Shown: positions 5,492 to 13,116 of the stretch, in pieces | How the letters are laid out: every line of letters starts with the position of its first letter | How positions within the stretch are numbered: the stretch's first letter is position 1 | Origin: an uncultured Dorea sp. | GTDB taxonomy: Bacteria; Bacillota; Clostridia; Lachnospirales; Lachnospiraceae | Reading direction: 5' to 3' | NCBI GenBank assembly: GCA_910579335.1 | Contig: CAJTUQ010000052.1 | Span: 1-15,428 of the forward strand | DNA: 15,428 bases | Notes under the pieces: model-generated | What the model saw: the letters and a program-made list of their open reading frames with translations, nothing else | What the model was told of the DNA's origin: nothing | Database searches by the model: none | Translations under genes and position numbers: made by a program

Positions 5492-7030
5492 ATGAACAGT
5501 GTTATAAAAGGCGCAAGCTACGTATTGGCACATACACCTCAGATGGTGGTATATAATGGGACGACACAGACGACAGAGAGGATTGTAAACCCAGAGTCGG
5601 AATACTTAAAAGAGTTAGAAAGCCATTTGCGTTCTTATGAAGAGTGCGTGAATTACTGGCCTAACCAGGTATATATTGGAAATGCGACACCGGAAGAGCT
5701 TGCGGGCGTAGCATTCCCGTACTATGACAAGGTAAAAGAGGGTGCCGAGCGGTACGGAAAATACGGCGAAATCATGCCGGAGGAAGAATTTGTTCTTCTT
5801 GTACAGGCTTGCGACCAGTTTGAAGTTGTAAAAGTTGATAAAGAGTTCGTTAATGCTCATAAGGCGGCGCTTGCAGCAGACCCGATTATCACAGAGGATA
5901 TTGTTGCAAGAGTGGAGGAGGGCGTGGAGCTTTCCGAAATCGAAGCGGCAGTGAAGGATGAGCATGCAGAGGGAATCTATGTTGCAGGAAAGCTTGTGGC
6001 ATGTGTAAAGAGAGCACATGATATTGATGTGAACTTATCTGCTCATGTTATGCATGAGAACTTGATGAGCAAGGCATCAAGCGTTCTTGCTTTATTATAT
6101 GGAATAAAAAATGCAGGAATCAGCAAGGATGACGTAGAATATGTCATTGATTGTGCAGAAGAGGCCTGCGGCGACATGAACCAGAGGGGCGGCGGCAATT
6201 TTGCGAAGGCAGCGGCAGAGATTGCGGCGCTTAACAATGCGACAGGCTCTGACTCCCGCGGTTTCTGTGCAGGACCGTCCCATGCGCTGATTGAGGCGGC
6301 AGCCCTTGTAAAATCAGGCGCATACAAGTGTGTGGCGGTTACGGCCGGCGGATGTACGGCGAAGCTTGGAATGAACGGCAAAGACCATGTAAAGAAAGGA
6401 CTTCCGATTTTAGAGGATTGTCTGGCGGGCTTTTGTGTAATTCTTTCTGAAAATGACGGCGTGAACCCGGAAATCAATCTCGATATTTTAGGACGCCACA
6501 CGGTAGGAACCGGAAGCGCTCCGCAGAATGTTATCGGAAGCCTTGTGGCAGACCCGCTTGAGAGAGCAGGAATGAAGATTACAGATATCGACAAGTTCTC
6601 TCCGGAGATGCAGAATCCGGATATTACAAAACCGGCAGGAGCCGGAGATGTACCGCTTGCAAACTACAAGATGATTGCTGCGCTGGCAGTTAAGCGCGGG
6701 GAGTTAGACCGGAAAGAGCTGGCCGGCTTTACGACCGGACACGGGCTGACCGGATGGGCTCCGACACAGGGACATATCCCGTCGGGCGTTCCTTATATCG
6801 GATTTGCAAGAGAGGACATCCTTGCAGGCAAGATGAAAAATGCTATGATTATCGGAAAGGGCAGTCTGTTCCTTGGACGTATGACGAACCTGTTCGATGG
6901 CGTTTCCTTTGTGATTCAGGCGAATACAAAGGCAGAATCAGAAGCAGCCGCAGGTGTATCTGAGGAAGAAGTAAAAGGATTGATTGCAAAAGCTATGAAA
7001 GATTTCGCTGCGTCCCTGATGGCAGAGTAA
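5492..7030 (+). CDS. grdC: Glycine reductase complex protein C, subunit GrdC (beta)
   Basis: GrdC is the larger subunit of protein C, which takes the carboxymethyl-selenoether of GrdA to an acetyl thioester and, with phosphate, to acetyl phosphate. The 512-residue protein is of the FabH/ketoacyl-synthase-like type. Visible Cys-containing motifs are EEACGDMNQRGGG (Cys226) and RGFCAGPSHAL (Cys259). Which one corresponds to the thiolase-fold nucleophile is not certain from sequence alone. ATG 5492 is preferred because AAAGGCGG lies 8 bases upstream. An in-frame upstream start at 5438 would place the first codons inside the loop of the preceding hairpin. grdD begins 14 bases after the stop, so the two subunits are co-expressed. 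Confidence 0.96.
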   Translation: MNSVIKGASYVLAHTPQMVVYNGTTQTTERIVNPESEYLKELESHLRSYEECVNYWPNQVYIGNATPEELAGVAFPYYDKVKEGAERYGKYGEIMPEEEFVLLVQACDQFEVVKVDKEFVNAHKAALAADPIITEDIVARVEEGVELSEIEAAVKDEHAEGIYVAGKLVACVKRAHDIDVNLSAHVMHENLMSKASSVLALLYGIKNAGISKDDVEYVIDCAEEACGDMNQRGGGNFAKAAAEIAALNNATGSDSRGFCAGPSHALIEAAALVKSGAYKCVAVTAGGCTAKLGMNGKDHVKKGLPILEDCLAGFCVILSENDGVNPEINLDILGRHTVGTGSAPQNVIGSLVADPLERAGMKITDIDKFSPEMQNPDITKPAGAGDVPLANYKMIAALAVKRGELDRKELAGFTTGHGLTGWAPTQGHIPSGVPYIGFAREDILAGKMKNAMIIGKGSLFLGRMTNLFDGVSFVIQANTKAESEAAAGVSEEEVKGLIAKAMKDFAASLMAE

Positions 7031-7044
7031 GGGGGTGGCGAAAG

Positions 7045-8199
7045 ATGGCTAACAGTATTGAAAAAATGATTGCCGAGACTTTTATGCAGATGGCGGAAGG
7101 TTTAGAGACCGGAAGCTTTGGAAAGCGGCCGAAAGTGGCTCTTACCGGTATGGGAAGCGAGCACGGGGAAGAAAATTCTATGGCTGCGGCTTTGGAAGCT
7201 GCAAAGGACGGCATCGATGTGTACTACATCGGCACTCTTGAGGCAGAGGGCGTGACTACGGTCAAAGTGGCGGACGACGAGGAAGGGCACGACAGAATGG
7301 AAGAGATGCTTAAAAACGGCGAAGTAGACGCTGCCGTGACGATGCATTTTCCGTTTCCAATCGGTGTGTCAACAGTGGGACGGTGCGTGACTCCTGCTAC
7401 GGCAAAAGAAATGTATATTGCAAATACCACGGGCACATCCAGTACAGACCGTATTGAGGGGATGATTAAAAATGCCATTTACGGAATTATTGCTGCAAAG
7501 GCCTGCGGGAAGAAGGCTCCTACGGTCGGAATCTTGAACGTGGACGGTGCCCGCCAGACAGAGAAGGCATTGAAGCAGCTGAAAGAGAACGGATACGACA
7601 TCGAGTTCGCAGAATCAGGAAGAGCGGACGGCGGCTGCGTTATGAGAGGCAACGATGTGCTTCAGGCTTCCCCGGATATTATGGTAACGGATTCCCTGAC
7701 GGGAAATATCCTTGTGAAGATGCTCTCCTCCTTTAATACAGGCGGCAGTTTTGAGGCTACGGGCTTTGGTTACGGTCCGGGAATCGGCGAGGGCTATGAG
7801 CAGTTAGTAATGATTGTGTCCAGAGCCAGCGGCGCTCCGGTGATTGCCAATGCCATCCGCTATGCGGCACAGCTGGTAAAAGGCAAAGTATTTGAAGTTG
7901 CGAAAGAGGAGTTTGCAGCGGTGAAAAAGGCTGGATTCAAGGAATTGCTTGACGGTCTTAAGGCATCTGCGAAATCGGCAGGCGCAGCGGAAGATGTGAA
8001 AGAGCCTCCGAAGGAGATTGTGACAGCGCAGATTCCGGGAATTGAGGTTATGGATCTTGAGGATGCAGTGAAAGCTCTTTGGAAGATTAATATCTATGCA
8101 GAGAGCGGCATGGGCTGTACGGGACCGATTATCCGCGTATCTGAGGCAAACCTTGCGAAAGCGGAGGAAGAGCTTAAGAAAGCCGGTTATGTAAGTTAG
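7045..8199 (+). CDS. grdD: Glycine reductase complex protein C, subunit GrdD (alpha, PlsX-like)
   Basis: GrdD is the smaller protein C subunit and catalyses formation of acetyl phosphate from the enzyme-bound acetyl thioester. The 384-residue protein resembles the phosphate acyltransferase PlsX, with KVALTGMGSEHGEENS near the N-terminus. In Eubacterium acidaminophilum, Cys359 of GrdD has been described as the active-site thiol. Here Cys358 in SGMGCTGP (codon 8116-8118) sits at the matching place close to the C-terminus. ATG 7045 follows AAGGGGGTGG. This is the last gene of the operon; a strong intrinsic terminator begins 50 bases after the stop. Confidence 0.96.
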   Translation: MANSIEKMIAETFMQMAEGLETGSFGKRPKVALTGMGSEHGEENSMAAALEAAKDGIDVYYIGTLEAEGVTTVKVADDEEGHDRMEEMLKNGEVDAAVTMHFPFPIGVSTVGRCVTPATAKEMYIANTTGTSSTDRIEGMIKNAIYGIIAAKACGKKAPTVGILNVDGARQTEKALKQLKENGYDIEFAESGRADGGCVMRGNDVLQASPDIMVTDSLTGNILVKMLSSFNTGGSFEATGFGYGPGIGEGYEQLVMIVSRASGAPVIANAIRYAAQLVKGKVFEVAKEEFAAVKKAGFKELLDGLKASAKSAGAAEDVKEPPKEIVTAQIPGIEVMDLEDAVKALWKINIYAESGMGCTGPIIRVSEANLAKAEEELKKAGYVS

Positions 8200-8248
8200 A
8201 ACATTGTAAACCAGACGTGCGGTTATGTTTATGTGCGTATGATAAAAG

Positions 8249-8293
8249 AAAAAGACGTTTCGGGGCGTGTCTGTGTTCCGGAACGTCTTTTTT
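8249..8293 (+). terminator. Intrinsic terminator of the glycine reductase operon
   Basis: AAAAAGACGTT 8249-8259 pairs with AACGTCTTTTT 8282-8292. The stem is extended inward by one G-U pair and CGG/CCG, and the right arm runs into a T-run (TTTTTTG). The A-rich left arm means it could also work in the reverse direction, but no gene converges on it. Confidence 0.9.
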
Positions 8294-8360
8294 GTTTTAT
8301 ATTTTGATATGCAGGCTTTTTGATATGGATTGAGAATATCACTGGCATGCAGATTAAAAA

Positions 8361-8402
8361 GGGCGTTTCGGAACATTTTGCCGTGTTTCGGAACGCTTTC
8401 TC
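8361..8402 (+). terminator. Second terminator-like hairpin after the operon
   Basis: GCGTT 8363-8367 pairs with AACGC 8392-8396. Two direct copies of GTTTCGGAAC (8365-8374 and 8385-8394) lie in the structure. The tail (TTTCTCTTAT) is only weakly T-rich. The same core occurs as the perfect palindrome GTTCCGGAAC at 8275-8284 in the first terminator, suggesting a duplicated element. Confidence 0.45.
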
Positions 8403-8422
8403 TTATCGGCGGTGATGTATTT

Positions 8423-8428
8423 TATAAT
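8423..8428 (+). promoter_or_regulatory. Candidate -10 box before the BspA-like gene
   Basis: A perfect TATAAT lies downstream of the two terminator-like hairpins and 45 bases before ATG 8473. No clear -35 is present about 17 bases upstream. It overlaps a possible TTG start at 8428 and argues that this TTG is not the initiation codon. Confidence 0.5.
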
Positions 8429-8472
8429 TGAAATACAGAAATGGAAAATTATGGAAAGAGGTACAAGAAAAT

Positions 8473-9435
8473 ATGGAATTGATATTGGACATCATTTGGG
8501 AAAGACATAAAGTACATATGGAATGGAAGCAAACTGTGTGCGCTGTGCTCTTAGCACTTTTGTGTGCCGGGCTGTATAGTTATATAGATAATCATCCGGA
8601 GTATGGGGAGAAGCAGACGGAAGAACATGCCGCTCTGTCGGAACATACATTTGCCGTCGGGCCGCTTATAGAACTGCCGATGCTTCCTGCCGGGAGCAGA
8701 GTGGAGGATGAGAGAGGCGATGCTTTGGGAATGGTATTTGGGGAATCAAATTATGCAATAAACATAGATGGGAATGATGATTGGGCAAGAGAAGACAGAA
8801 CGGGAGGCACAGAATCGGCAAAAGGAGCAGTGAAAAAGACAGCAGCAAAAGAAAGAAGTACAAAATCAGCCGATAAAACAAACGAGGGCATAAAACATAT
8901 GACAAGAGCCATGACGGATATTGCGATACCGGATGCTTCTGAAGAAGCTCTGGGACGTGTTGGGAAAGATGCGAATGTCGTCACAGGTAATGTGGGCGCT
9001 GGTACGGAAACTCCGGGAGCTGTCTCGGATAAGGATGATACGGATAGTAAAACAGAGGAGGAGAAAGAGGAGGATCATAAGCCCGGCGCCGGATGGAAGC
9101 ATATTGCAGGATTTCTTGTAAATGACAAGGGGCATGTTATCGGATATACGGATACTTCGAAGTTTATGAGGAATCATCTCGTTGTTCTGCCGGTTCACGG
9201 AGAATGTACAGGGATTGAGAAAAATGCGTTGAGAGGACTTGAGACGGAAATCCATGAAATCTATATTCCTGCAAATATTACGTACATCGACCCTGACGCA
9301 CTTGAGTGCCTGGTAAACCTGTTTTATATAGAAGCGGCTGCCGGGAACAAAGAGTTTTACAGCGAAAGCGGTATTTTATATTACCGGGACGGAAGAGTGG
9401 CGGTGTGTCCTGCGAGGCTTAAGAAACAACAGTGA
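8473..9435 (+). CDS. Membrane-anchored hypothetical protein with C-terminal BspA-type leucine-rich segment
   Basis: This 320-residue protein has three visible parts. Residues about 20-37 form one hydrophobic segment (TVCAVLLALLCAGLYSYI), a membrane anchor or uncleaved signal. A long hydrophilic linker rich in Lys, Glu, Asp, Thr and Ala follows, including TEEEKEEDHK. The last 110 residues contain ALRGLETEIHEIYIPANITY, then IDPDALECLVNLFYIE, then EFYSESGILYYRDG, which matches the spacing of LRR_5 (BspA-like) repeats. The likely topology is N-in with the repeat domain outside the cell. No enzymatic motif is visible; binding of host or surface ligands is only a family-level guess. ATG 8473 was chosen because AGAGG lies upstream; a TTG 45 bases earlier overlaps a -10 box. 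The gene is probably monocistronic. Confidence 0.75.
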   Translation: MELILDIIWERHKVHMEWKQTVCAVLLALLCAGLYSYIDNHPEYGEKQTEEHAALSEHTFAVGPLIELPMLPAGSRVEDERGDALGMVFGESNYAINIDGNDDWAREDRTGGTESAKGAVKKTAAKERSTKSADKTNEGIKHMTRAMTDIAIPDASEEALGRVGKDANVVTGNVGAGTETPGAVSDKDDTDSKTEEEKEEDHKPGAGWKHIAGFLVNDKGHVIGYTDTSKFMRNHLVVLPVHGECTGIEKNALRGLETEIHEIYIPANITYIDPDALECLVNLFYIEAAAGNKEFYSESGILYYRDGRVAVCPARLKKQQ

Positions 9436-9482
9436 CTGTGTGTGCAAATGAAAAAACAGGAAAAAGGGTGTAATTTTATATC

Positions 9483-9497
9483 TTATAGTGCTATAAT
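9483..9497 (+). promoter_or_regulatory. Candidate -10 box with overlapping palindrome before the ThrE-type genes
   Basis: TATAAT at 9492-9497 overlaps the palindrome TTATAG-TG-CTATAA (9483-9496), located 33 bases before ATG 9530. The -35 region is weak. The inverted repeat over the -10 could be an operator, but AT-rich palindromes also arise by chance. Confidence 0.45.
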
Positions 9498-9529
9498 AAA
9501 ACGATATTGTGAAGTGGCAGGGGTATAGC

Positions 9530-10372
9530 ATGGATATGAAGAAGGTCGAGGATATAAAAGAGATGGCGGCGGAAAACGATACGCAGTCTGACAGCAATGT
9601 GAAGCAGGTGGTTGACTGCGCACTGGAGGCAGGAAGAATCCTGTTAAGAAACGGCGGCGAGATTTTCCGCGTGGAGGAGACGATTACAAGGATATGCCAG
9701 CATTTTGGCGTGGAGCATGTTGATATCTTTACGTTAAGCCACGGAATTTTTGTCAGTGCGGAGAATGAAAAAGGAGACGCTTACACAAAGGTAAAGCATA
9801 TTCCGCTGTCCGGTGCGCATCTGGGAATCGTAGCAGAGGTAAATGAGCTGTCAAGGCAGATTGCAGAGGGGAAAGTGACCATTTCTGAGGCGGAGGAAAG
9901 ACTGAGGGAAATTGACCGGATACCTTCAAGCCCCAGTGAGTTTCAGATTTTCGGCGGCGGGGTTGCGGCTGCATGTTACGGCTTCCTTATGGGGGCAAAC
10001 CTTACGGAGAGCGTAGTAGCGTTTTGCATCGGCTGTTTTGTGCAGGCATGGGCGCTTTTGGCAAAGCGGTTCCGGCTTTCTAAAATTGTAGTGAATATTG
10101 CGGGAGGGATGCTTATTATGTTCCTTGCACTTTTGGCAAGAAGGATTGCGACGATGTCTGTCCTGCGGCTGGACGGGATTATTATAGGGGCGATTATGCC
10201 GCTGATTCCCGGACTGGCATTTACCAATGCAATCAGAGATATTGCGGACAGTGACTTTCTTTCGGGTACCGTGCGCATGATGGACGCCCTTATGGTATTT
10301 GTCTATATAGCGGTAGGAGTGGGCATTGTGCTTATAACCTTCAATAATATGACGGGAGGATTCATCTTATGA
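9530..10372 (+). CDS. Threonine/serine exporter family protein, N-terminal half (ThrE domain, YjjP-like)
   Basis: This 280-residue membrane protein matches the N-terminal ThrE domain (formerly DUF1212). A soluble part of about 140 residues contains ALEAGRILLRNGGEIFRVEE and FTLSHGIFVSA. It is followed by about five hydrophobic segments with conserved short motifs such as MPLIPGLAFTNAIRDI. In Corynebacterium ThrE both halves form one protein that exports threonine and serine; in Escherichia coli the split pair YjjP/YjjB is linked to succinate export. The substrate here is unknown. ATG 9530 is favoured over GTG 9509 because AGGGG lies 6 bases upstream. The stop overlaps the start of the next gene by 4 bases (ATGA), indicating translational coupling of two subunits. 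Confidence 0.88.
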   Translation: MDMKKVEDIKEMAAENDTQSDSNVKQVVDCALEAGRILLRNGGEIFRVEETITRICQHFGVEHVDIFTLSHGIFVSAENEKGDAYTKVKHIPLSGAHLGIVAEVNELSRQIAEGKVTISEAEERLREIDRIPSSPSEFQIFGGGVAAACYGFLMGANLTESVVAFCIGCFVQAWALLAKRFRLSKIVVNIAGGMLIMFLALLARRIATMSVLRLDGIIIGAIMPLIPGLAFTNAIRDIADSDFLSGTVRMMDALMVFVYIAVGVGIVLITFNNMTGGFIL

Positions 10373-10860
10373 CAACGCCTGAGATTGTAAATCACATGCT
10401 CTGCTCCTTTGTCGGAACAGTAAGCTTCGCAATTATATATAATGTACCGAAAAAATATTATTTTGCATGCGGGATTACAGGAATGGCAGGATGGCTGACC
10501 TATCTTTTTATCAGTTCCCAAAAATATATGTCGGCTTCCGTAGCTTCTTTTTTCGGGGCGCTTGTCGTTGTGCTGATATCGAGGATATTAACCGTGTACA
10601 TGAAATGCCCGATTACGGTTTTTCTTATTTCGGGCATCCTTCCGCTGGTGCCGGGAGCCGGCGTTTATTACACAGCCTATTATATTGTTACAAATCAATT
10701 GACGCAGGCATCATTAAAAGGGATAGAATCATTAAAAATAGCTTTTGCCATTGTAATGGGAATCGTGGTAGTGGTATCGATACCAAGAGAGCTTTTTCAT
10801 CTTGTCTTCTGCAGAAGGAAGTATAGAAAAAGTGACGAAAAGATTGAAGCACCCAAATAA
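10369..10860 (+). CDS. Threonine/serine exporter family protein, C-terminal half (ThrE_2, YjjB-like)
   Basis: This 163-residue, very hydrophobic protein matches the C-terminal ThrE_2 domain (formerly DUF3815). About four to five membrane segments are visible, with the family motif GILPLVPGAGVYYTAYYIV. It begins with ATG overlapping the stop of the upstream ThrE-domain gene and presumably forms the transporter together with that protein. The C-terminal tail is basic (FCRRKYRKSDEK), which suggests a cytoplasmic end. The transported compound cannot be deduced. No terminator is seen after it; a promoter-like sequence overlaps the gene's end. Confidence 0.87.
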   Translation: MTTPEIVNHMLCSFVGTVSFAIIYNVPKKYYFACGITGMAGWLTYLFISSQKYMSASVASFFGALVVVLISRILTVYMKCPITVFLISGILPLVPGAGVYYTAYYIVTNQLTQASLKGIESLKIAFAIVMGIVVVVSIPRELFHLVFCRRKYRKSDEKIEAPK

Positions 10861-10873
10861 ACTGTGGTACAAT
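10844..10873 (+). promoter_or_regulatory. Candidate promoter for the Sir2-gltX-helicase genes
   Basis: TTGAAG 10844-10849 and TACAAT 10868-10873 are 18 bases apart, with the -35 inside the end of the upstream gene. The start GTG 10908 follows behind the ribosome site AGGGAGG (10894-10900). The match is reasonable but unproven. Confidence 0.5.
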
Positions 10874-10907
10874 AATCATATCATAGACAAAAGAGGGAGG
10901 GATTTTT

Positions 10908-11651
10908 GTGATAGGTAAGACATTGCTCCAGATTTTAAGAGAAAGTGCGTATACCACCGTGCTCAGCGGCTATGCTATGCTTGAAGAAAGCGGCTATCCG
11001 GCGATTCGGGACGGTGAGGCATCTTATGATATTGAACAGAAATATGGGTATTCGGCGGATGAGATGTTTTCCAGTTCATTTTATACCGCCCGTACAGAAC
11101 AATTTTTTTCTTTTTACCGCAATGAGATTTTAAGTGCGCTTGATAAACCACCGGGGAAAGGCTATTACGAGATGGCGGAACTGGAACGCAGGGGGCTTTT
11201 CAACTGCATTATAACAAGGCGGGTGTTCGGCCTGCCGGAGACGGCGGGATGTAAAAATGTCATCAACCTGCACGGGAGTGTTTATGTCAATTACTGCCCC
11301 CATTGTAAGAAAGACTATTCTTTGGAATATGTCCGGAAGTCAAAGAGAGTTCCGATTTGTGAAAACTGCAGTACGGTAATCCGTCCGGGCGTATGTCTGT
11401 TTGGGGAGATGGTGGATAATCAGGTAATTACGAGGGCTGCGGAGGAAGTGCAGAAGGCGGACGTTTTGCTGGTTCTTGGGACGAATCTTAAGACTCAGCT
11501 TTGTGCCCAGCTTGTACAGTATTACGAGGGGGAAAAACTGATATTAGTGAAGGATACGCCGCATTTTGCAGACCGCTATGCGGATTTGGTCGTAAATGCA
11601 AGAGTGGACGACACTCTGGAAAAAATTATTAAGGAATTAGGAGAGAAGTAA
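10908..11651 (+). CDS. Sir2-like protein with degenerate NAD-binding motifs
   Basis: This 247-residue protein has the layout of a sirtuin. A zinc ribbon with Cys130, Cys133, Cys151 and Cys154 is intact, His122 in NLHGS aligns with the catalytic histidine, and GVCLFGEMV and GTNLK match later sirtuin blocks. The NAD-site signatures are altered: the usual GAGxSxxSGIPDFR region reads GYAMLEESGYPAIR (21-34), and the usual TQNID reads TRRVF (103-107), so the Asn and Asp that handle NAD are missing. It may have lost deacylase activity or use NAD differently. GTG 10908 follows AGGGAGG. The stop TAA overlaps the gltX start by one base, so both are probably translated together. The overall fold call is firm; activity is uncertain. 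Confidence 0.8.
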   Translation: MIGKTLLQILRESAYTTVLSGYAMLEESGYPAIRDGEASYDIEQKYGYSADEMFSSSFYTARTEQFFSFYRNEILSALDKPPGKGYYEMAELERRGLFNCIITRRVFGLPETAGCKNVINLHGSVYVNYCPHCKKDYSLEYVRKSKRVPICENCSTVIRPGVCLFGEMVDNQVITRAAEEVQKADVLLVLGTNLKTQLCAQLVQYYEGEKLILVKDTPHFADRYADLVVNARVDDTLEKIIKELGEK

Positions 11652-13108
11652 TGAGTAAAGTGAGAACAAGATTTGCGCCAAGCCCTACCGGCAGAATGCA
11701 TGTGGGGAATCTCAGAACCGCACTTTATGCTTATTTGATTGCAAAGCATGAGGGTGGAGATTTTATGCTCAGAATTGAAGATACAGATCAGGTGAGGTTT
11801 GTGGAAGGAGCGCTGGAAATCATTTATCATACATTGGAGGAGACGGGACTTATCCATGATGAAGGGCCGGATAAGGACGGCGGAGTGGGGCCCTACGTCC
11901 AAAGTGAGCGGAATGCATCGGGAATCTATTTGGAATATGCGAAGAAGCTTGTTGAGCAGGGGGATGCCTATTACTGTTTCTGTGATAAGGAAAGGCTTGC
12001 ATCTTTAAAAAGCAGGGTATCGGAAGACGGAGGCACGGAAATCGTTGTGTACGACAAACACTGCCTCTCACTGAGCAAAGAGGAAGTGGAGGAAAATCTT
12101 GCGTCCGGGAAACCGTATGTAATTCGTTTTAACATGCCGACAGAAGGTACGACTACATTTAAAGATGATATCTATGGAGATATTACCGTACCCAACGAGG
12201 AGATGGAGGACTTGATACTTATCAAGTCGGACGGGTACCCGACCTACAATTTTGCGAACGTTATTGATGACCATCTGATGGGGATTACCCATGTGGTGAG
12301 AGGAAACGAGTACCTTTCCTCAGCGCCGAAGTATAACCGTATCTATGAAGCGTTCGGGTGGGAGATTCCCACTTACGTGCATTGTCCGCTTATCACGGAT
12401 GAAAACCATAAGAAGCTGAGCAAGCGCTGCGGACATTCCTCTTACGAGGATTTAATCAGCCAGGGCTTTGTGACGGAAGCGGTTGTAAATTATGTTGCGC
12501 TGCTTGGCTGGTGCCCTTCTGATAATCAGGAGATTTTTTCGCTGGAGGAGCTTGTGAAGGAATTTGACTACCGCCATATGAGTAAGTCTCCGGCAGTGTT
12601 TGACATTGTGAAACTTAAATGGATGAACGGCGAATACTTGAAGGCAATGGATTTTGATAAGTTTTACGCAATGGCAGAGCCGTACATCAAGGAAGTCATA
12701 ACAAAGGAATATGACTTAAAGAAGATTGCAGGTCTTGTGAAGACCAGAATAGAAATTTTTACGGATATCAAAGATCAGATTGATTTCTTTGAGACTCTTC
12801 CGGAATATGATACGGCGATGTACTGTCACAAGAAGATGAAGACAAATGAGGAGAAATCTTTAGAGGTGCTAAAAGACGTACTGCCTATTCTGGAGGCGCA
12901 GGAAGATTTCAGCAATGACGCATTGTTTGAACTGCTGAAAAAATACGTGGATGAAAAGGGCTTCAAGGTCGGATATGTCATGTGGCCGCTTCGCACAGCC
13001 GTATCAGGCAGGCAGAGCACGCCGGGCGGAGCTACGGAGCTTATGGAGATTCTTGGAAAAGAAGAGTCCTTAGTGCGCATTCGAAAAGGAATTGAATTAT
13101 TAAGTTAG
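11651..13108 (+). CDS. gltX: Glutamyl-tRNA synthetase
   Basis: This 485-residue class I aminoacyl-tRNA synthetase charges tRNA-Glu, and in many Firmicutes also tRNA-Gln for later amidation. The N-terminus shows RFAPSPTGRMHVGNLRTALY, with HVGN (17-20) as the HIGH signature. KLSKR at 255-259 is the KMSKS signature. The C-terminal helical anticodon-binding region ends at normal family length. The ATG is formed by the overlap TAATG with the upstream Sir2-like gene, and GGAGAG provides the ribosome site. The helicase gene starts 8 bases after the stop, so the three genes probably share a transcript. Whether it is discriminating for tRNA-Glu cannot be judged here. Confidence 0.97.
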   Translation: MSKVRTRFAPSPTGRMHVGNLRTALYAYLIAKHEGGDFMLRIEDTDQVRFVEGALEIIYHTLEETGLIHDEGPDKDGGVGPYVQSERNASGIYLEYAKKLVEQGDAYYCFCDKERLASLKSRVSEDGGTEIVVYDKHCLSLSKEEVEENLASGKPYVIRFNMPTEGTTTFKDDIYGDITVPNEEMEDLILIKSDGYPTYNFANVIDDHLMGITHVVRGNEYLSSAPKYNRIYEAFGWEIPTYVHCPLITDENHKKLSKRCGHSSYEDLISQGFVTEAVVNYVALLGWCPSDNQEIFSLEELVKEFDYRHMSKSPAVFDIVKLKWMNGEYLKAMDFDKFYAMAEPYIKEVITKEYDLKKIAGLVKTRIEIFTDIKDQIDFFETLPEYDTAMYCHKKMKTNEEKSLEVLKDVLPILEAQEDFSNDALFELLKKYVDEKGFKVGYVMWPLRTAVSGRQSTPGGATELMEILGKEESLVRIRKGIELLS

Positions 13109-13116
13109 GAGAGTCT

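Noticed and set aside
6043..6594. Minus-strand open frame opposite grdC (183 codons)
   Set aside because: Antisense shadow of a confident gene, with low-complexity composition.
8428..8472. TTG start for the BspA-like protein
   Set aside because: The TTG overlaps a perfect TATAAT box; ATG 8473 has an upstream AGAGG site.
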